DNA of 64,000 nt from Erwinia persicina NBRC 102418 (lineage in GTDB: Bacteria > Pseudomonadota > Gammaproteobacteria > Enterobacterales > Enterobacteriaceae): positions 62,001 to 126,000 of the forward strand of contig NZ_BCTN01000005.1 in NCBI RefSeq assembly GCF_001571305.1. The letters are read 5' to 3'. Below the pieces are notes generated by a model. The model was not told the origin of the DNA and did not search any database. It saw nothing but the letters and a program-made list of their open reading frames with translations. The position numbers were made by a program, and so were the translations under genes. Of the stretch, positions 43,814 to 52,705 are shown piece by piece. Within the stretch, counting starts at the first letter, position 1. The number at the start of each line of letters is the position of its first letter.

Positions 43814-45856
43814 TTAATTACTCATATAAAAATCATTGCCGGCAGCGATATTGCCGCTGACCACATCAGGATATTTTCCCGGTGTCGTCCGCTGCGAGAT
43901 ATTGCCGCGAAAGTGCCCCTGCTGATCCGGCGTGACATAAGGTGACGGGCGGAACAGGAAGTTAAAGCGCCGGTTATCCCGCGCGCGGTTCCCCTCAACT
44001 ATCAGCGCGCCGGGATTAAAGTTATCGCTGAAGCCGTCCATGCCGTTTTCCTCCGCCAGGCTGTTGCGAACCGTATGCGCCACCGGCAGGCCTTCGCCCC
44101 CCAGCTTGAAGCCGTTGCTGCCGTTATGCGCGGAGCGGCTGTTTTCGATGGTGACGCGACCGTTCGCGCCGTCTTCAATCTTATTGAACAGGTCGAAACC
44201 GTCGTCGATGTTGTCGTGCGCGTAACAGTTCACCAGCCGGTTGCCCTCGCCCACGCGCATTTTCACCGCAAAGCCGTCGGCATTTTTCCGCCCCGGATCC
44301 TGATTGCCCCAGGATTCCGAGTTGCTGATCAGGTTATGGCTGGCCCACAGGGCACGGCCAATCCCCTCCGGCGAGGCGACCCAGATGCCGGTATCGTCGG
44401 CGTGATGGGCGCGAACGCGATCGATATGGTTATAACTGCCGGCAATATGAAAACTTTTCTCCGTCACGGTGATGTCCTGTACCTGCCAGTAGCTTCCGTC
44501 AAGCTTCAGCCCGTGAAACACCACACTGCGGCCCTGAGGACGCAGGGTTTTCGGCTGTTTTTCTGTGCCGCTGGCGGTGGCCGGTATCACGCTGGCCGGG
44601 TAGTCACCGTCCGCCAGCCACAGGGTGCCTCCCGGGGCTAACAGATTCACCGCACTGGCAACGTCCAGCGGATGCTGCGGCGAGCCGTCATTGCCGGCCA
44701 CGCCCTGCACTGAGGCGTACAGCACCAGCGGATTGCTCACCTTCGCCAGGCGAACCGGCAGGATCTGCGTCAGGGCCGGGCCGCTGTCCGGTGTGAACGT
44801 CACCGTCAGCTCGCTACCGCCCGCCGTAGCCTGTACCGGCACCGTCACCACCTGCCCGCCGTGTACCGTCTGGCTGAGCAGCGTGTTACTGCCCTGTGCA
44901 ACCGCAATCTGGCCGTTACCGTTAGTACGCAGCTGGAAAAGGCTGGCAGAACGGGTGAGCACCGGTGATGACATCACTTCGATGCGCGGCTTCAGCGGCG
45001 GTGCCACATAGGGGATGCCGGGCTGCGGATGTGCCTCACTGAGCGTCAGCGTGGCCTGATTAACCGTAAGACGGGCATTGCGCGCGGCAAAAAAACCGAC
45101 GTAATAACCCGCTTTATCCAGCTGCGTGATGCGATCTGCACCTGCCACCGTTTTACTGATCCACGCGCTGCTGCCCTGCGGGGCATACGCCACCTCAAAG
45201 CCGGCATCCGTGCGGCTCAGGCGCAGTGAAAAATGTTGCGGGCTGGCCAGCGGCTGATACGGCTCACGCACGATGCCAATGCCGGTATTGCCCCAGGGCT
45301 GCTGCACGCCCTGCCGGGCCACCAGCGCCACCACTGGCGGCTTATCACCGACGGCCATCACCGTGTTCATCACCATATTCGACGCGGCCGGGAGCTCTTC
45401 ATTACCAGGAATGACCTCCGGGGAGCGTGCCGGCCCGAGGATATCGCGTACCAGCAGGCCCGCGCCCTCCTGTCCGGCCGGTCTGGCACCGTTTTCCGGG
45501 CCAAACTGGTTAAGCGTCACCTCCGCGTCCAGCTGGAAGTTGGCATCCGCCGGCAGGCGCGTGTAGTAATACGTCAGCCCGTCGTGGCTGTTGCCGACCT
45601 TGCCGCCCCGGCTTTCCAGCGTAAAGGGGACACTCAGCGCACTGCCTGCCGGCGGGACGGGATCGCCGCCAGCCAGACGGGTTTCATTGCGGCCAATTTT
45701 TTCCGCCAGCACGTTGGTGGCGAAATTAACGTCGGTCGACTGACCGAAGGTGATGCTGTGCCAGACCAGCCGGCTGCTGTCCGGCAGGGCGGCGACGGCG
45801 GGCGTACTCAGCCCGAGGGACAACGTGACGATACACAGTTGACGTTCCCAGTTCAT
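43814..45856 (-). CDS. pelX: PelX-like exopolygalacturonate lyase (PL9), periplasmic
   Basis: A 680-residue polysaccharide lyase family 9 enzyme that removes unsaturated digalacturonate from pectate oligomers. It has a signal peptide (CIVTLSLGLSTPAVA), ~330 residues of N-terminal beta-sandwich, then a right-handed beta-helix. Active-site features are seen in order: HHADDTGIWV, NADGFAVKM (catalytic lysine region) and CYAHDNIDDGFDLFNK (calcium aspartates). It resembles PelX of Dickeya. The ATG at 45856 is chosen because GAGG lies nine bases upstream and the signal peptide follows directly; ATGs at 45871 and 45865 are less well placed. Between togT (85 bp) and kdgM. Confidence 0.92.
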   Translation of the reverse strand: MNWERQLCIVTLSLGLSTPAVAALPDSSRLVWHSITFGQSTDVNFATNVLAEKIGRNETRLAGGDPVPPAGSALSVPFTLESRGGKVGNSHDGLTYYYTRLPADANFQLDAEVTLNQFGPENGARPAGQEGAGLLVRDILGPARSPEVIPGNEELPAASNMVMNTVMAVGDKPPVVALVARQGVQQPWGNTGIGIVREPYQPLASPQHFSLRLSRTDAGFEVAYAPQGSSAWISKTVAGADRITQLDKAGYYVGFFAARNARLTVNQATLTLSEAHPQPGIPYVAPPLKPRIEVMSSPVLTRSASLFQLRTNGNGQIAVAQGSNTLLSQTVHGGQVVTVPVQATAGGSELTVTFTPDSGPALTQILPVRLAKVSNPLVLYASVQGVAGNDGSPQHPLDVASAVNLLAPGGTLWLADGDYPASVIPATASGTEKQPKTLRPQGRSVVFHGLKLDGSYWQVQDITVTEKSFHIAGSYNHIDRVRAHHADDTGIWVASPEGIGRALWASHNLISNSESWGNQDPGRKNADGFAVKMRVGEGNRLVNCYAHDNIDDGFDLFNKIEDGANGRVTIENSRSAHNGSNGFKLGGEGLPVAHTVRNSLAEENGMDGFSDNFNPGALIVEGNRARDNRRFNFLFRPSPYVTPDQQGHFRGNISQRTTPGKYPDVVSGNIAAGNDFYMSN

Positions 45857-45941
45857 GGTTCCCATCCTCAATGCGCAGGGGGCCGCTGGCCGGTTTCCCG
45901 GCCAGTCGGAGAGTCAGTAAAGGGTTGGTAAAAACGAAGGA

Positions 45942-47516
45942 TTACGGGTGCTGCGTGCGGCTCACCAGCGATTCAGGTTTTGCCACGGGGAGCACCTCAA
46001 CGGCGGGCGTATCAAAGATTTTGCGGCACACTTTACTGTTGCCCCAGCACTCTTCATACGGGTAGCCGATCAGCTCTTCCATCACCGCACGCACCTCAGG
46101 CTGCACGTGGCCAATCAGGCCACCGGCCTTGATCCTGGCGACTTCACCCAGCACGACCAGGTGCGTTTTGCGGTTCAGCTTCATCTGATGGCTGAAGACC
46201 ATGGCCATCAGCGCCAGTGCAATCACCCCCACGCAGAACACCAGCGCGATCGCCGTAACGGCACTTTCCGGCTGCGTCTGCGATTTAGACTGGAAGCCAT
46301 AGAAGCTGAGGATGGCGCCCATCGCGAAAACAATCACCGAGCGCATCAGCTTGCCGGAGAAGGTCATCGCCCCGGCGTAGATGCCTTCACGACGACGGCC
46401 GGTAAAGGCTTCATCGATATCCGCAAGGAAGGTGTAGACCGTCCACGGGATGTAGTACACGCCACCCGTACCGATGCCGAACACCACGGTGATGGCCAGC
46501 ATCGCCGCCGTCGCGTACTGCTGCGGCAGATGCAGGAAGTGCAGCAGGCTGTAACACACCACGGAGAACACCACGATACTCAGTGCCAGAATGTACGGCT
46601 TGCTGAAGCCGTGCTTCACGCAGATACCGATAAAGATGGCAGTGGAGAAGAGCTGTAACAGGGAGTTAAGACTGCTTAATCCCGCCACCATGGCCGGATC
46701 GTACTGCAGCACAAAGATAATGAAGTAGGTGAAGACCGAAGCAAACAGCCACTCCGCGCCAAACCCGCACAGGTACATGCCCAGATGCTTGCGGAAGACG
46801 CGCAGATGGAAGGTCGACTTCATATCGCGCACCAGCGTCACCATGGTTTTCGCCAGCGTCATTTTCTTCTCATCAACCGGCGTGGTCTCTTCCACCGGGC
46901 GTTCCCAGGAGGAGATATACAGCATGATCATTGCAACGCATAAAATCACTCCGTAAGTTAGCGCGGTAAAGAAGAACGGCTCTGCCGACTCTTTGCCGTA
47001 GATCAGGATGAACTGGCCGGGGATAAATGCCGCGAGGAAGTTGGCCACTTTACCGAAAATCGCCTTGTAACCGGTCAGCTTAGAGCGCGCCGAGAAGTCG
47101 GTGGTCATTTCGGTGGCGAGGGTTTCGTACGGCACCATCACCGAGGTATAGATCAGCTCGAACAGCACGTAGGTAGAGAGGTAGTACCAGAAACCGAAGC
47201 CCTCCACCCACAGCAGCGGGTAGACCATCATCAGCGGGATACCGAGCAGGATAAAGAACCGGCGACGCCCAAAGCGTTTGCCCAGCCGCGTTTTGCCAAA
47301 GTTATCCGAGAGATAGCCCATCAGCGGATTGCTGATGGCATCAATGATGCTGGCAACAGAGAAGATGGCTGAAGCCTGCAACAGCGTCAGCCCGCAAAAG
47401 GTGGTATAGAAGTAAAGCAGCCAGATACCGGCAATGGCCAGCGCCCCGCTACCGAGTAAATTACCACCGCCGTATGCCAGCTGATGTCTGAAGAGAATTG
47501 GTTTTTCTGCGTTCAT
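45942..47516 (-). CDS. togT: TogT-like GPH-family oligogalacturonide transporter
   Basis: A 524-residue inner-membrane sugar:cation symporter of the GPH (MelB-like) family with about 12 helices. It begins FRHQLAYGGGNLLGSGALAIAGIWLLYFYTTFCGL, with MGYLSDNFGKTRLGKRFGRRRFFILLGIPLMM as the conserved loop between helices 2 and 3. The C-terminal ~60 residues are hydrophilic. It is close in layout to TogT of Dickeya, which imports oligogalacturonides. It is the first gene of the togT-pelX-kdgM operon. A KdgR-type operator and a perfect CRP site lie upstream. Confidence 0.92.
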   Translation of the reverse strand: MNAEKPILFRHQLAYGGGNLLGSGALAIAGIWLLYFYTTFCGLTLLQASAIFSVASIIDAISNPLMGYLSDNFGKTRLGKRFGRRRFFILLGIPLMMVYPLLWVEGFGFWYYLSTYVLFELIYTSVMVPYETLATEMTTDFSARSKLTGYKAIFGKVANFLAAFIPGQFILIYGKESAEPFFFTALTYGVILCVAMIMLYISSWERPVEETTPVDEKKMTLAKTMVTLVRDMKSTFHLRVFRKHLGMYLCGFGAEWLFASVFTYFIIFVLQYDPAMVAGLSSLNSLLQLFSTAIFIGICVKHGFSKPYILALSIVVFSVVCYSLLHFLHLPQQYATAAMLAITVVFGIGTGGVYYIPWTVYTFLADIDEAFTGRRREGIYAGAMTFSGKLMRSVIVFAMGAILSFYGFQSKSQTQPESAVTAIALVFCVGVIALALMAMVFSHQMKLNRKTHLVVLGEVARIKAGGLIGHVQPEVRAVMEELIGYPYEECWGNSKVCRKIFDTPAVEVLPVAKPESLVSRTQHP

Positions 47517-47545
47517 GTGAGCCCCGCCCAGAGAGATTTTATAAA

Positions 47546-47564
47546 AATGAACCGTTGTTTTATT
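47546..47564. promoter_or_regulatory. KdgR-type operator upstream of togT
   Basis: AATGAACCGTTGTTTTATT, 30-48 bp upstream of togT, matches the KdgR consensus shape (AATRAAAYR-N-YRTTTYATT) at most positions. In enterobacteria KdgR represses pectin genes until 2-keto-3-deoxygluconate accumulates. Confidence 0.75.
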
Positions 47565-47607
47565 TTTATAGATACGGTGTTTTATATAGATCTCCAGACG
47601 GAATAGA

Positions 47608-47623
47608 TGTGAATTAACTCACA
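47608..47623. promoter_or_regulatory. CRP site in the togT/ogl intergenic region
   Basis: TGTGAATTAACTCACA is a perfect TGTGA-N6-TCACA CRP palindrome. It is centred about 100 bp before togT and 420 bp before ogl, so it mainly serves the togT operon. Confidence 0.8.
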
Positions 47624-47958
47624 GTTAAAACAGCGGCCGGTGATTTCTCAGACAGATTTGCGATACGTGTAGCATTCTTAATAGTAAAACATCCAATTTG
47701 CCTCTCTCCGCACGTGTTTCTATACGCTTTACACGGTAAAAAGCCTGTTATTTTTTACTACAATACAGTCACTTAAATTCAACAGTGCACAAGAAGTGGA
47801 TCACCGGGCATAAGCTGCAAAGCCGACGTCTTACCGCCCATGACGGGGGGATCATCCTGCATTTCTGCAGAATATGCCGCACTTTTGTGATCCGCATAGC
47901 ATTTCTGTCAGCCACTCCCGCTGTTTCATTCGTCACAGTGGTAATCTGTTTTCATATT
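47624..47958. other. togT-ogl divergent intergenic region
   Basis: The roughly 515-bp gap between togT and ogl contains two KdgR-type operators (47546, 47959), one CRP site (47608) and AT-rich promoter-like DNA (47680-47780). No gene was seen here. Confidence 0.6.
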
Positions 47959-47977
47959 TATGAAACACCATTTCATT
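47959..47977. promoter_or_regulatory. KdgR-type operator upstream of ogl
   Basis: TATGAAACACCATTTCATT lies 56-74 bp before ogl. It is near-identical to the kduD box at 51191 and fits the KdgR consensus. Confidence 0.85.
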
Positions 47978-48032
47978 TTAATAAGATTATCCCCCTCACG
48001 GGTGATACCCCTTGCCACCGATGGAGTGAATC

Positions 48033-49214
48033 ATGGCTAAAGGCTCTCAGATCTCATTCGACTTCCACACCGTTCAGGATGCGCAGACCGGCGCACGGGT
48101 TACGCGTTTAACGCCGCCTGACGTGCTGTGCCACCGCAACTACTTCTACCAGAAATGCTTTACCCGCGACGGCAGCCAGCTGCTGTTTGCCGGGGAGTTT
48201 GACGGTCACCGCAACTATTATCTGCTCGACCTGGGCACACAGCAGGCCGTCCAGCTTACCGAAGGCCCGGGAGATAATACTTTTGGCGGTTTCCTCTCCC
48301 CGGATGACCAGTACCTTTATTACGTGAAAAATGAAAGCCTGCTGCAGCGCGTCACGCTGGCGGACTACAGCGAAACAACGGTATATCAGGTGCCGGAAGC
48401 CTGGGTCGGCTACGGTACCTGGGTCGCCAACAGCGAATGCACCAGCCTGGTAGGGATTGAGATCGACCGCCGGGACTGGACGCCGCTCTCTGACTGGAAA
48501 ATTTTCCAGACGTTCTACCACAGTAACCCGCACTGCCGTCTGCTGCGCATTGACCTGCACAGCGGCCAGTCACACGTTATCCACGAGAAAAACGAATGGC
48601 TGGGCCACCCGATCTACCGGCCGTTTGACGACAGTACCGTGGCGTTCTGCCACGAAGGCCCGCACGACCTGGTAGACGCCAGGATGTGGCTGGTCAATGA
48701 AGACGGCAGCAATGTGCGGAAAGTGAAGGAACATGCTCCGGGAGAAAGTTGCACTCATGAGTTCTGGGTGCCGGACGGCTCTGCGCTCATGTATGTTTCC
48801 TACCTGAAAGGCCAGCACGACCGCCATATCCGCCGCTTTGACCCACAGACAGGTGAAGACGTCAGCCTGATGACCATGCCTGCCTGCTCACATCTGATGA
48901 GCAATGATAACGGCACGCTGCTGGTCGGTGACGGCTCCGGAACGCCGGTGGACGTGAAGGACACCGCCAGCCACACCATTGAGAATGACCCGTGGCTGTA
49001 CCTGTTCGACGCGCGCACGAGGAAATACGCGCCGCTGGCAGCACATAACAGCTCCTGGCAGGTGCTGGACGGTGACCGGCAGGTGACTCATCCGCACCCC
49101 TCTTTCTCGCCAGACGATCGTCACGTGTTGTTCACCACCGATTACGAAGGGCAGCCCGCGCTCTATCTTGCTGAGATCCCGGACGCGCTTCGCCACTCAT
49201 TACAGAAGGATTAA
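48033..49214 (+). CDS. ogl: Ogl, oligogalacturonide lyase (PL22)
   Basis: A 393-residue cytoplasmic lyase that converts unsaturated digalacturonate into two 5-keto-4-deoxyuronate units. It is a seven-bladed propeller. Typical PL22 elements are GARVTRLTPPDVLCHRNYFYQKCFTRDGSQLLFAGE, ENEWLGHPIYRPFDDSTVAFCHEGPHDLVDARMWLV and SCTHEFWVPDGSALMYVSY, whose histidines bind manganese in characterised enzymes. There is no signal peptide. The start has GGAG six bases upstream. It is followed 3 bp later by kdgF, so both are co-transcribed from the KdgR-controlled promoter. Confidence 0.96.
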   Translation: MAKGSQISFDFHTVQDAQTGARVTRLTPPDVLCHRNYFYQKCFTRDGSQLLFAGEFDGHRNYYLLDLGTQQAVQLTEGPGDNTFGGFLSPDDQYLYYVKNESLLQRVTLADYSETTVYQVPEAWVGYGTWVANSECTSLVGIEIDRRDWTPLSDWKIFQTFYHSNPHCRLLRIDLHSGQSHVIHEKNEWLGHPIYRPFDDSTVAFCHEGPHDLVDARMWLVNEDGSNVRKVKEHAPGESCTHEFWVPDGSALMYVSYLKGQHDRHIRRFDPQTGEDVSLMTMPACSHLMSNDNGTLLVGDGSGTPVDVKDTASHTIENDPWLYLFDARTRKYAPLAAHNSSWQVLDGDRQVTHPHPSFSPDDRHVLFTTDYEGQPALYLAEIPDALRHSLQKD

Positions 49215-49217
49215 CCC

Positions 49218-49538
49218 GTGTTTATTTACAGACAGGACAGACCCCTGCAGGATTTAGGCGACGGCGTCAGCCGTCGCGTACTGGCACACGGCGGCAGCAT
49301 GATGGCGGTAGAGGTCAGCTTTGAGACCGGAGCCGTCGGCCCGCTGCACCATCACGTCCACGAACAGCTGACCTATGTACTGTCCGGCCGCTTTCGCTTT
49401 ACCATCGGTGACGAAACCCACGAGGTGACCGCCGGCGACACGCTGTATAAAAAGCCGGACATCGTTCACGGCTGCGTCTGCCTGGAGAAAGGGGTGCTGC
49501 TGGATACGTTCACCCCGCAGCGCCAGGATTTTTTGTAA
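49218..49538 (+). CDS. kdgF: KdgF, cupin converting unsaturated uronates to linear ketouronate
   Basis: A 106-residue single-domain cupin. The metal site is visible in GPLHHHVHEQLTYVLSGRFRFTIGDE (HHxH and E) and PDIVHGCVCLEKGVLLDTFTPQRQDFL (second cupin motif with H). KdgF speeds the linearisation of 4,5-unsaturated galacturonate, the step after Ogl. It starts 3 bp after ogl and is followed by a strong terminator. Confidence 0.93.
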   Translation: MFIYRQDRPLQDLGDGVSRRVLAHGGSMMAVEVSFETGAVGPLHHHVHEQLTYVLSGRFRFTIGDETHEVTAGDTLYKKPDIVHGCVCLEKGVLLDTFTPQRQDFL

Positions 49539-49550
49539 TTTATCCGGCAT

Positions 49551-49586
49551 AAAAAAAACCGGTGCTCACAGAGCACCGGTTTTTTT
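49551..49586. terminator. Bidirectional terminator between kdgF and the isomerase gene
   Basis: A long stem AAAAAAAACCGGTGCTC (49551-49567), loop ACA, GAGCACCGGTTTTTTT (49571-49586). A run on one side and T run on the other, between convergent genes. Confidence 0.92.
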
Positions 49587-49609
49587 ATCCGCGTAAAAAA
49601 GGAAAAATT

Positions 49610-50248
49610 TTACGCGAGGATTTCACGCACAAAGTTTTCGATCTCTTTGTTCTGACTGTTTTCGAAGAAGCATTTCTGGAAGCGTTCCCCCGAAACGGCG
49701 GTTTTCACCAGCTCTTTGTCGATGGCGCGCAGCGTATCCAGGTAGTTTTCTTTGACGATCGCTGCCTTTACCTGATTGAGAATGCCCGCATTGCGTACCT
49801 GCGGCTCTTTACGCTCGGCCGGGTAACCCTGACCTTTCTCACCTGCAAAGGCTTTTTCGAAGATAAAGCGCACGTTCAGCTCGGCACCCCAGCCAAAGCC
49901 TTTGGCGAACGGCAGCGACAGCGCATTGCCGTTGTTGATTTGCGCAAACAGGAACGCATCTGCCGGATCAATGCAGTAACCGCAGATCACGCCCGGATGC
50001 AGGTTGAGCGACATCAGCGCCCCCTGACCGGTGCCACAGCCCGCCACCACAAAATCCACCGCTTTCGAGTTCAGCAGAATGCTGGCCATGATCCCCAGAT
50101 GAATATAGGTCAGGTGGTGATCCTGCTCGTCAGACATGCCGACGTTATACACCGGATACTCTTTCTCCCCGGCAACCGCGTTCAGTTCTTTCAGGATAAT
50201 CGCGTTTTTTGCCGCCTGGCTGTTTTCCATCATCAGTGCAATTTTCAT
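49610..50248 (-). CDS. RpiB/LacAB-family isomerase, DhuI-like (probable KduI replacement)
   Basis: A 212-residue sugar isomerase of the RpiB/LacA/LacB fold. It begins MKIALMMENSQAAKNAIILKEL and carries AVDFVVAGCGTGQGALMSLNLHPGVICGYCIDPADAFLFAQINNGN, where the GCGTGQG (70-76) is the RpiB active-site cysteine loop. The C-terminal extension is longer than RpiB (about 149). This size and layout fit DhuI, the isomerase of 4-deoxy-5-hexosulose-uronate in Streptococcus, an RpiB-type stand-in for KduI. It lies 58 bp downstream of kduD on the same strand, in a pathway that otherwise lacks its isomerase. The reaction is inferred from family and context. Confidence 0.82.
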   Translation of the reverse strand: MKIALMMENSQAAKNAIILKELNAVAGEKEYPVYNVGMSDEQDHHLTYIHLGIMASILLNSKAVDFVVAGCGTGQGALMSLNLHPGVICGYCIDPADAFLFAQINNGNALSLPFAKGFGWGAELNVRFIFEKAFAGEKGQGYPAERKEPQVRNAGILNQVKAAIVKENYLDTLRAIDKELVKTAVSGERFQKCFFENSQNKEIENFVREILA

Positions 50249-50306
50249 ATTCGTCGTCCTCTTGTGTGCGGCAGGCCTGGCTGCCGCAGGTCAGTAAACA
50301 GGGAAA

Positions 50307-51068
50307 TTAACGGGCCAGCCAGCCGCCATCGACGGCGAGGGTGTAGCCATTAACATAGTCTGATGCCGGGGAAGAGAGGAACACCACCGGCCCCATCAGG
50401 TCGGCCGGCAGGCCCCAGCGCCCGGCCGGAATACGGCCGAGGATCTCTTCGCTGCGCGCTTCATCCGCCCGCAGCTGCTGCGTGTTGTTGGTGGCCATAT
50501 AACCGGGCGCTATCGCGTTAACGTTGATCTTGTGCTGCGCCCATTCGTTCGCCAGCAGACGGGTGACGCCCATCACGGCACTTTTCGATGCGGTATACGA
50601 GGGCACGCGGATGCCGCCCTGATAAGAGAGCATCGACGCGATATTAATGATTTTCCCGCCCGTTCCCTGGGCGATAAACTGCTTCGCCACCGCCTGCGAC
50701 ATAAAGAACACCGACTTGATGTTCAGATTCATCACATCGTCCCAGTTCTTTTCACTGAAATCGATAGCGTCTTCACGGCGGATGATCCCGGCGTTATTCA
50801 CCAGAATATCCAGGTGGCCCATCTCGGCGACCGCACGCTCCAGCAGACCCGGAATGACCTGGGTATCGCTAAGGTCAGCGGTGAGGCTGAGAAAACGACG
50901 CCCGGTGGCCGCGATGCGCTCAATGGTTTCCACCGGCTCAACAATATTAATGCCGACAATATCGCAGCCCGCTTCCGCCAGACCCAGCGCCATCCCCTGC
51001 CCCAGACCGGTATCACACCCGGTCACCACCGCCACTTTTCCCGCCAGGGAGAAATTATCCAGAATCAT
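50307..51068 (-). CDS. kduD: KduD, 2-deoxy-D-gluconate/2,5-diketo-3-deoxygluconate dehydrogenase
   Basis: A 253-residue short-chain dehydrogenase, the same length as E. coli KduD. The cofactor loop is TGCDTGLGQG (16-25), with NNAG at 91-94, S145 and YxxxK (Y158, K162). KduD-typical segments are FSLAGKVAVVTG, NIASMLSYQGGIRVPSYTASKSAVMGVTR and AIAPGYMATNNTQQLRAD. It reduces 2,5-diketo-3-deoxygluconate to 2-keto-3-deoxygluconate with NADH. It is the first gene of the kduD-isomerase operon and has a KdgR operator upstream. Confidence 0.95.
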   Translation of the reverse strand: MILDNFSLAGKVAVVTGCDTGLGQGMALGLAEAGCDIVGINIVEPVETIERIAATGRRFLSLTADLSDTQVIPGLLERAVAEMGHLDILVNNAGIIRREDAIDFSEKNWDDVMNLNIKSVFFMSQAVAKQFIAQGTGGKIINIASMLSYQGGIRVPSYTASKSAVMGVTRLLANEWAQHKINVNAIAPGYMATNNTQQLRADEARSEEILGRIPAGRWGLPADLMGPVVFLSSPASDYVNGYTLAVDGGWLAR

Positions 51069-51470
51069 GGTGTTTCCTTGAGTTAACCCACATATTCAGG
51101 CGCTTTCCGTGACCCTGACAGGTGGCGGAGCGTGCCCGATGCCAAAACTGATAAAAACAGCTTAACGGCAAAATGGCAGAAACTCAACAAAATGAAACAG
51201 CATTTCATTTTATATGAACCTGAGGATTGAATTTTGTCGTGGGGATCACATCATCGTATGCCTGGACAGCCAGGTCATGTATTGCAGAGTAGTGCAGCAT
51301 GGGTGAGGGATGTTATACGGCAGCGATAACCGGATGAAAATCAGCATACCTGTGTTATCAGGGCAGAGATCGATATCGTTAAAGTCATGGGACCCCTCAG
51401 CGATCGAAACGTCACGTAAAGTTAAGCCGTGAGGGGTCAGGTAAGAACAATCAGAGAGAAATCTTAAGGA
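51069..51470. other. Gene-free spacer upstream of kduD
   Basis: About 400 bp carrying the kduD promoter and KdgR operator. An inverted repeat GACCCCTCA (51391-51399) / TGAGGGGTC (51430-51438) with a 30-nt loop lies just past the FidL-like stop and may act as its terminator, although no T run follows. No coding potential was seen. Confidence 0.5.
51191..51209. promoter_or_regulatory. KdgR-type operator upstream of kduD
   Basis: AATGAAACAGCATTTCATT is an almost perfect KdgR palindrome, 123-141 bp upstream of the kduD start codon. Confidence 0.88.
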
Positions 51471-51926
51471 TCATGTCTTGGCGCAGACAAGATAGCCAGT
51501 ATTGATCGATTTGATCAGTATCAGATTATCCTTGAGGGACCATATCTCTATATGAAAGTCGATGCCGGGTAATTCTGGCAAAATATAATCCATCCAGATG
51601 TCCTCAGGAGTCGTATCAGTAGGATGTTTTATAACCTTGATAATATTTACTTTTTTCACCTGATTGACCTCTTGCGAAGCCAGTGTGAAGTTGGCAGTCC
51701 GGGACAAAAGATAGTGGTTATCTTTAGTACTGACGTGTCCTGCCAGGCTAAAAAACCCGTTATTATCATTTTGAAGAAACACGGTAATTCTTCCTTCAAA
51801 ATTGACCGACTCAGTGTCGTCCTCTACATGAGTTTTATACTGAGATATGCACTTGAACGACTCATCTGCACTCGCGCCGAAAGAGATAAATAAAATAAAG
51901 AAAGTGTTAATTATGTTTTTAATCAT
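51471..51926 (-). CDS. FidL-like exported protein
   Basis: A 151-residue protein with a hydrophobic N-terminus (IINTFFILFISFGASA), either a cleaved signal or an anchor, and two cysteines near the ends (FKCISQY, GYLVCAKT). The pattern FEGRITVFLQNDNNGFFSLAGHVSTKD, followed by LLSRTANFTL, resembles FidL-like proteins found beside membrane-bound winged-helix regulators near fimbrial genes in enterobacteria. It overlaps the upstream regulator by 4 bp (ATGA), so the two act together: probably a periplasmic effector of the ToxR-like protein (inference). It is AT-rich compared with the pectin genes next door. Confidence 0.72.
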   Translation of the reverse strand: MIKNIINTFFILFISFGASADESFKCISQYKTHVEDDTESVNFEGRITVFLQNDNNGFFSLAGHVSTKDNHYLLSRTANFTLASQEVNQVKKVNIIKVIKHPTDTTPEDIWMDYILPELPGIDFHIEIWSLKDNLILIKSINTGYLVCAKT

Positions 51927-52705
51927 TTTGCATTATTCCTTTGATTTTTCACATTAAAACAAAAATTATAATTCTGGTCAGGATTTCTGGCACACACCGA
52001 GACCAGATCCGCACGCACCCTTTTTCTGTTAATCCTGTCTTCTATGTAAAAAACGTCGAGCTGACGGTTGGTACAGTCAAAACCCTCTTGATCGAGCGTT
52101 TTTTTGATGTACGATATTGTCTCATCTTTAAAATAGACCTTACTCATCGAATAAATATCACACTGGCCTACCTTGGCAATCTTCTCGAGACGATGAACCT
52201 CATCCTTTTTTAATACCATCCATAAGAAAATAATGATAACCATTATGCCTGAAGCAATGAGAAGAAATTTAATTGCCTTAGGAGGAAATGATTTTTTAGG
52301 CTGAATTTGTTCATCAGGTTCCGAAGGTTCAGCATCGTTACTCAGGTTAATATCATCTGAATGATCTTCTGATAAACTGTACGAAGCCACATCCGCCTCA
52401 AACCTAAACCCGAATTTCGGCAGCGTGATAATAATATCATCCTCACACCCAACCAAACTAAATGCCTTACGAAGCTCACTGATGTAGTTATTGAGCCCCG
52501 CATTAGACGCGGTAAACATGTTAGTGGACCAGACTTTCTCCAGTAAATAATCTCTGGATACGTTGATTTTATTATTGTGCAATAGCTCCAACAATAAGCG
52601 ACCAACTGGTTTTTTTATCTTTGTTACTATCTCAGGATGCTTGCTGTCAAATAAAACAAGATCATTCGGATTAAATATAAACTTATCATTTATGATATAT
52701 TTCAT
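51923..52705 (-). CDS. ToxR/CadC-like transmembrane transcriptional regulator
   Basis: A 260-residue regulator with an N-terminal OmpR/PhoB-type winged helix. Features are KKPVGRLLLELLHNNKINVSRDYLLEKVW and NAGLNNYISELRKAF...IITLPKFGFRFEADV, about residues 30-105. A polar linker (SDDINLSNDAEPSEPDEQ) is followed by one membrane helix (AIKFLLIASGIMVIIIFLWMVL, ~150-170) and a ~90-residue periplasmic domain with paired cysteines (GQCDIYSM, GFDCTN, CARNPDQNYNFC). There is no receiver domain. It is divergent from the fimbrial operon and probably controls it. AT-rich codons suggest acquired DNA. Confidence 0.85.
   Translation of the reverse strand: MKYIINDKFIFNPNDLVLFDSKHPEIVTKIKKPVGRLLLELLHNNKINVSRDYLLEKVWSTNMFTASNAGLNNYISELRKAFSLVGCEDDIIITLPKFGFRFEADVASYSLSEDHSDDINLSNDAEPSEPDEQIQPKKSFPPKAIKFLLIASGIMVIIIFLWMVLKKDEVHRLEKIAKVGQCDIYSMSKVYFKDETISYIKKTLDQEGFDCTNRQLDVFYIEDRINRKRVRADLVSVCARNPDQNYNFCFNVKNQRNNAK

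Noticed and set aside
51235-51250. CRP-like site TGTCG-N6-TCACA upstream of kduD
   Set aside because: Two mismatches in one half-site; too weak to call next to the perfect site at 47608.
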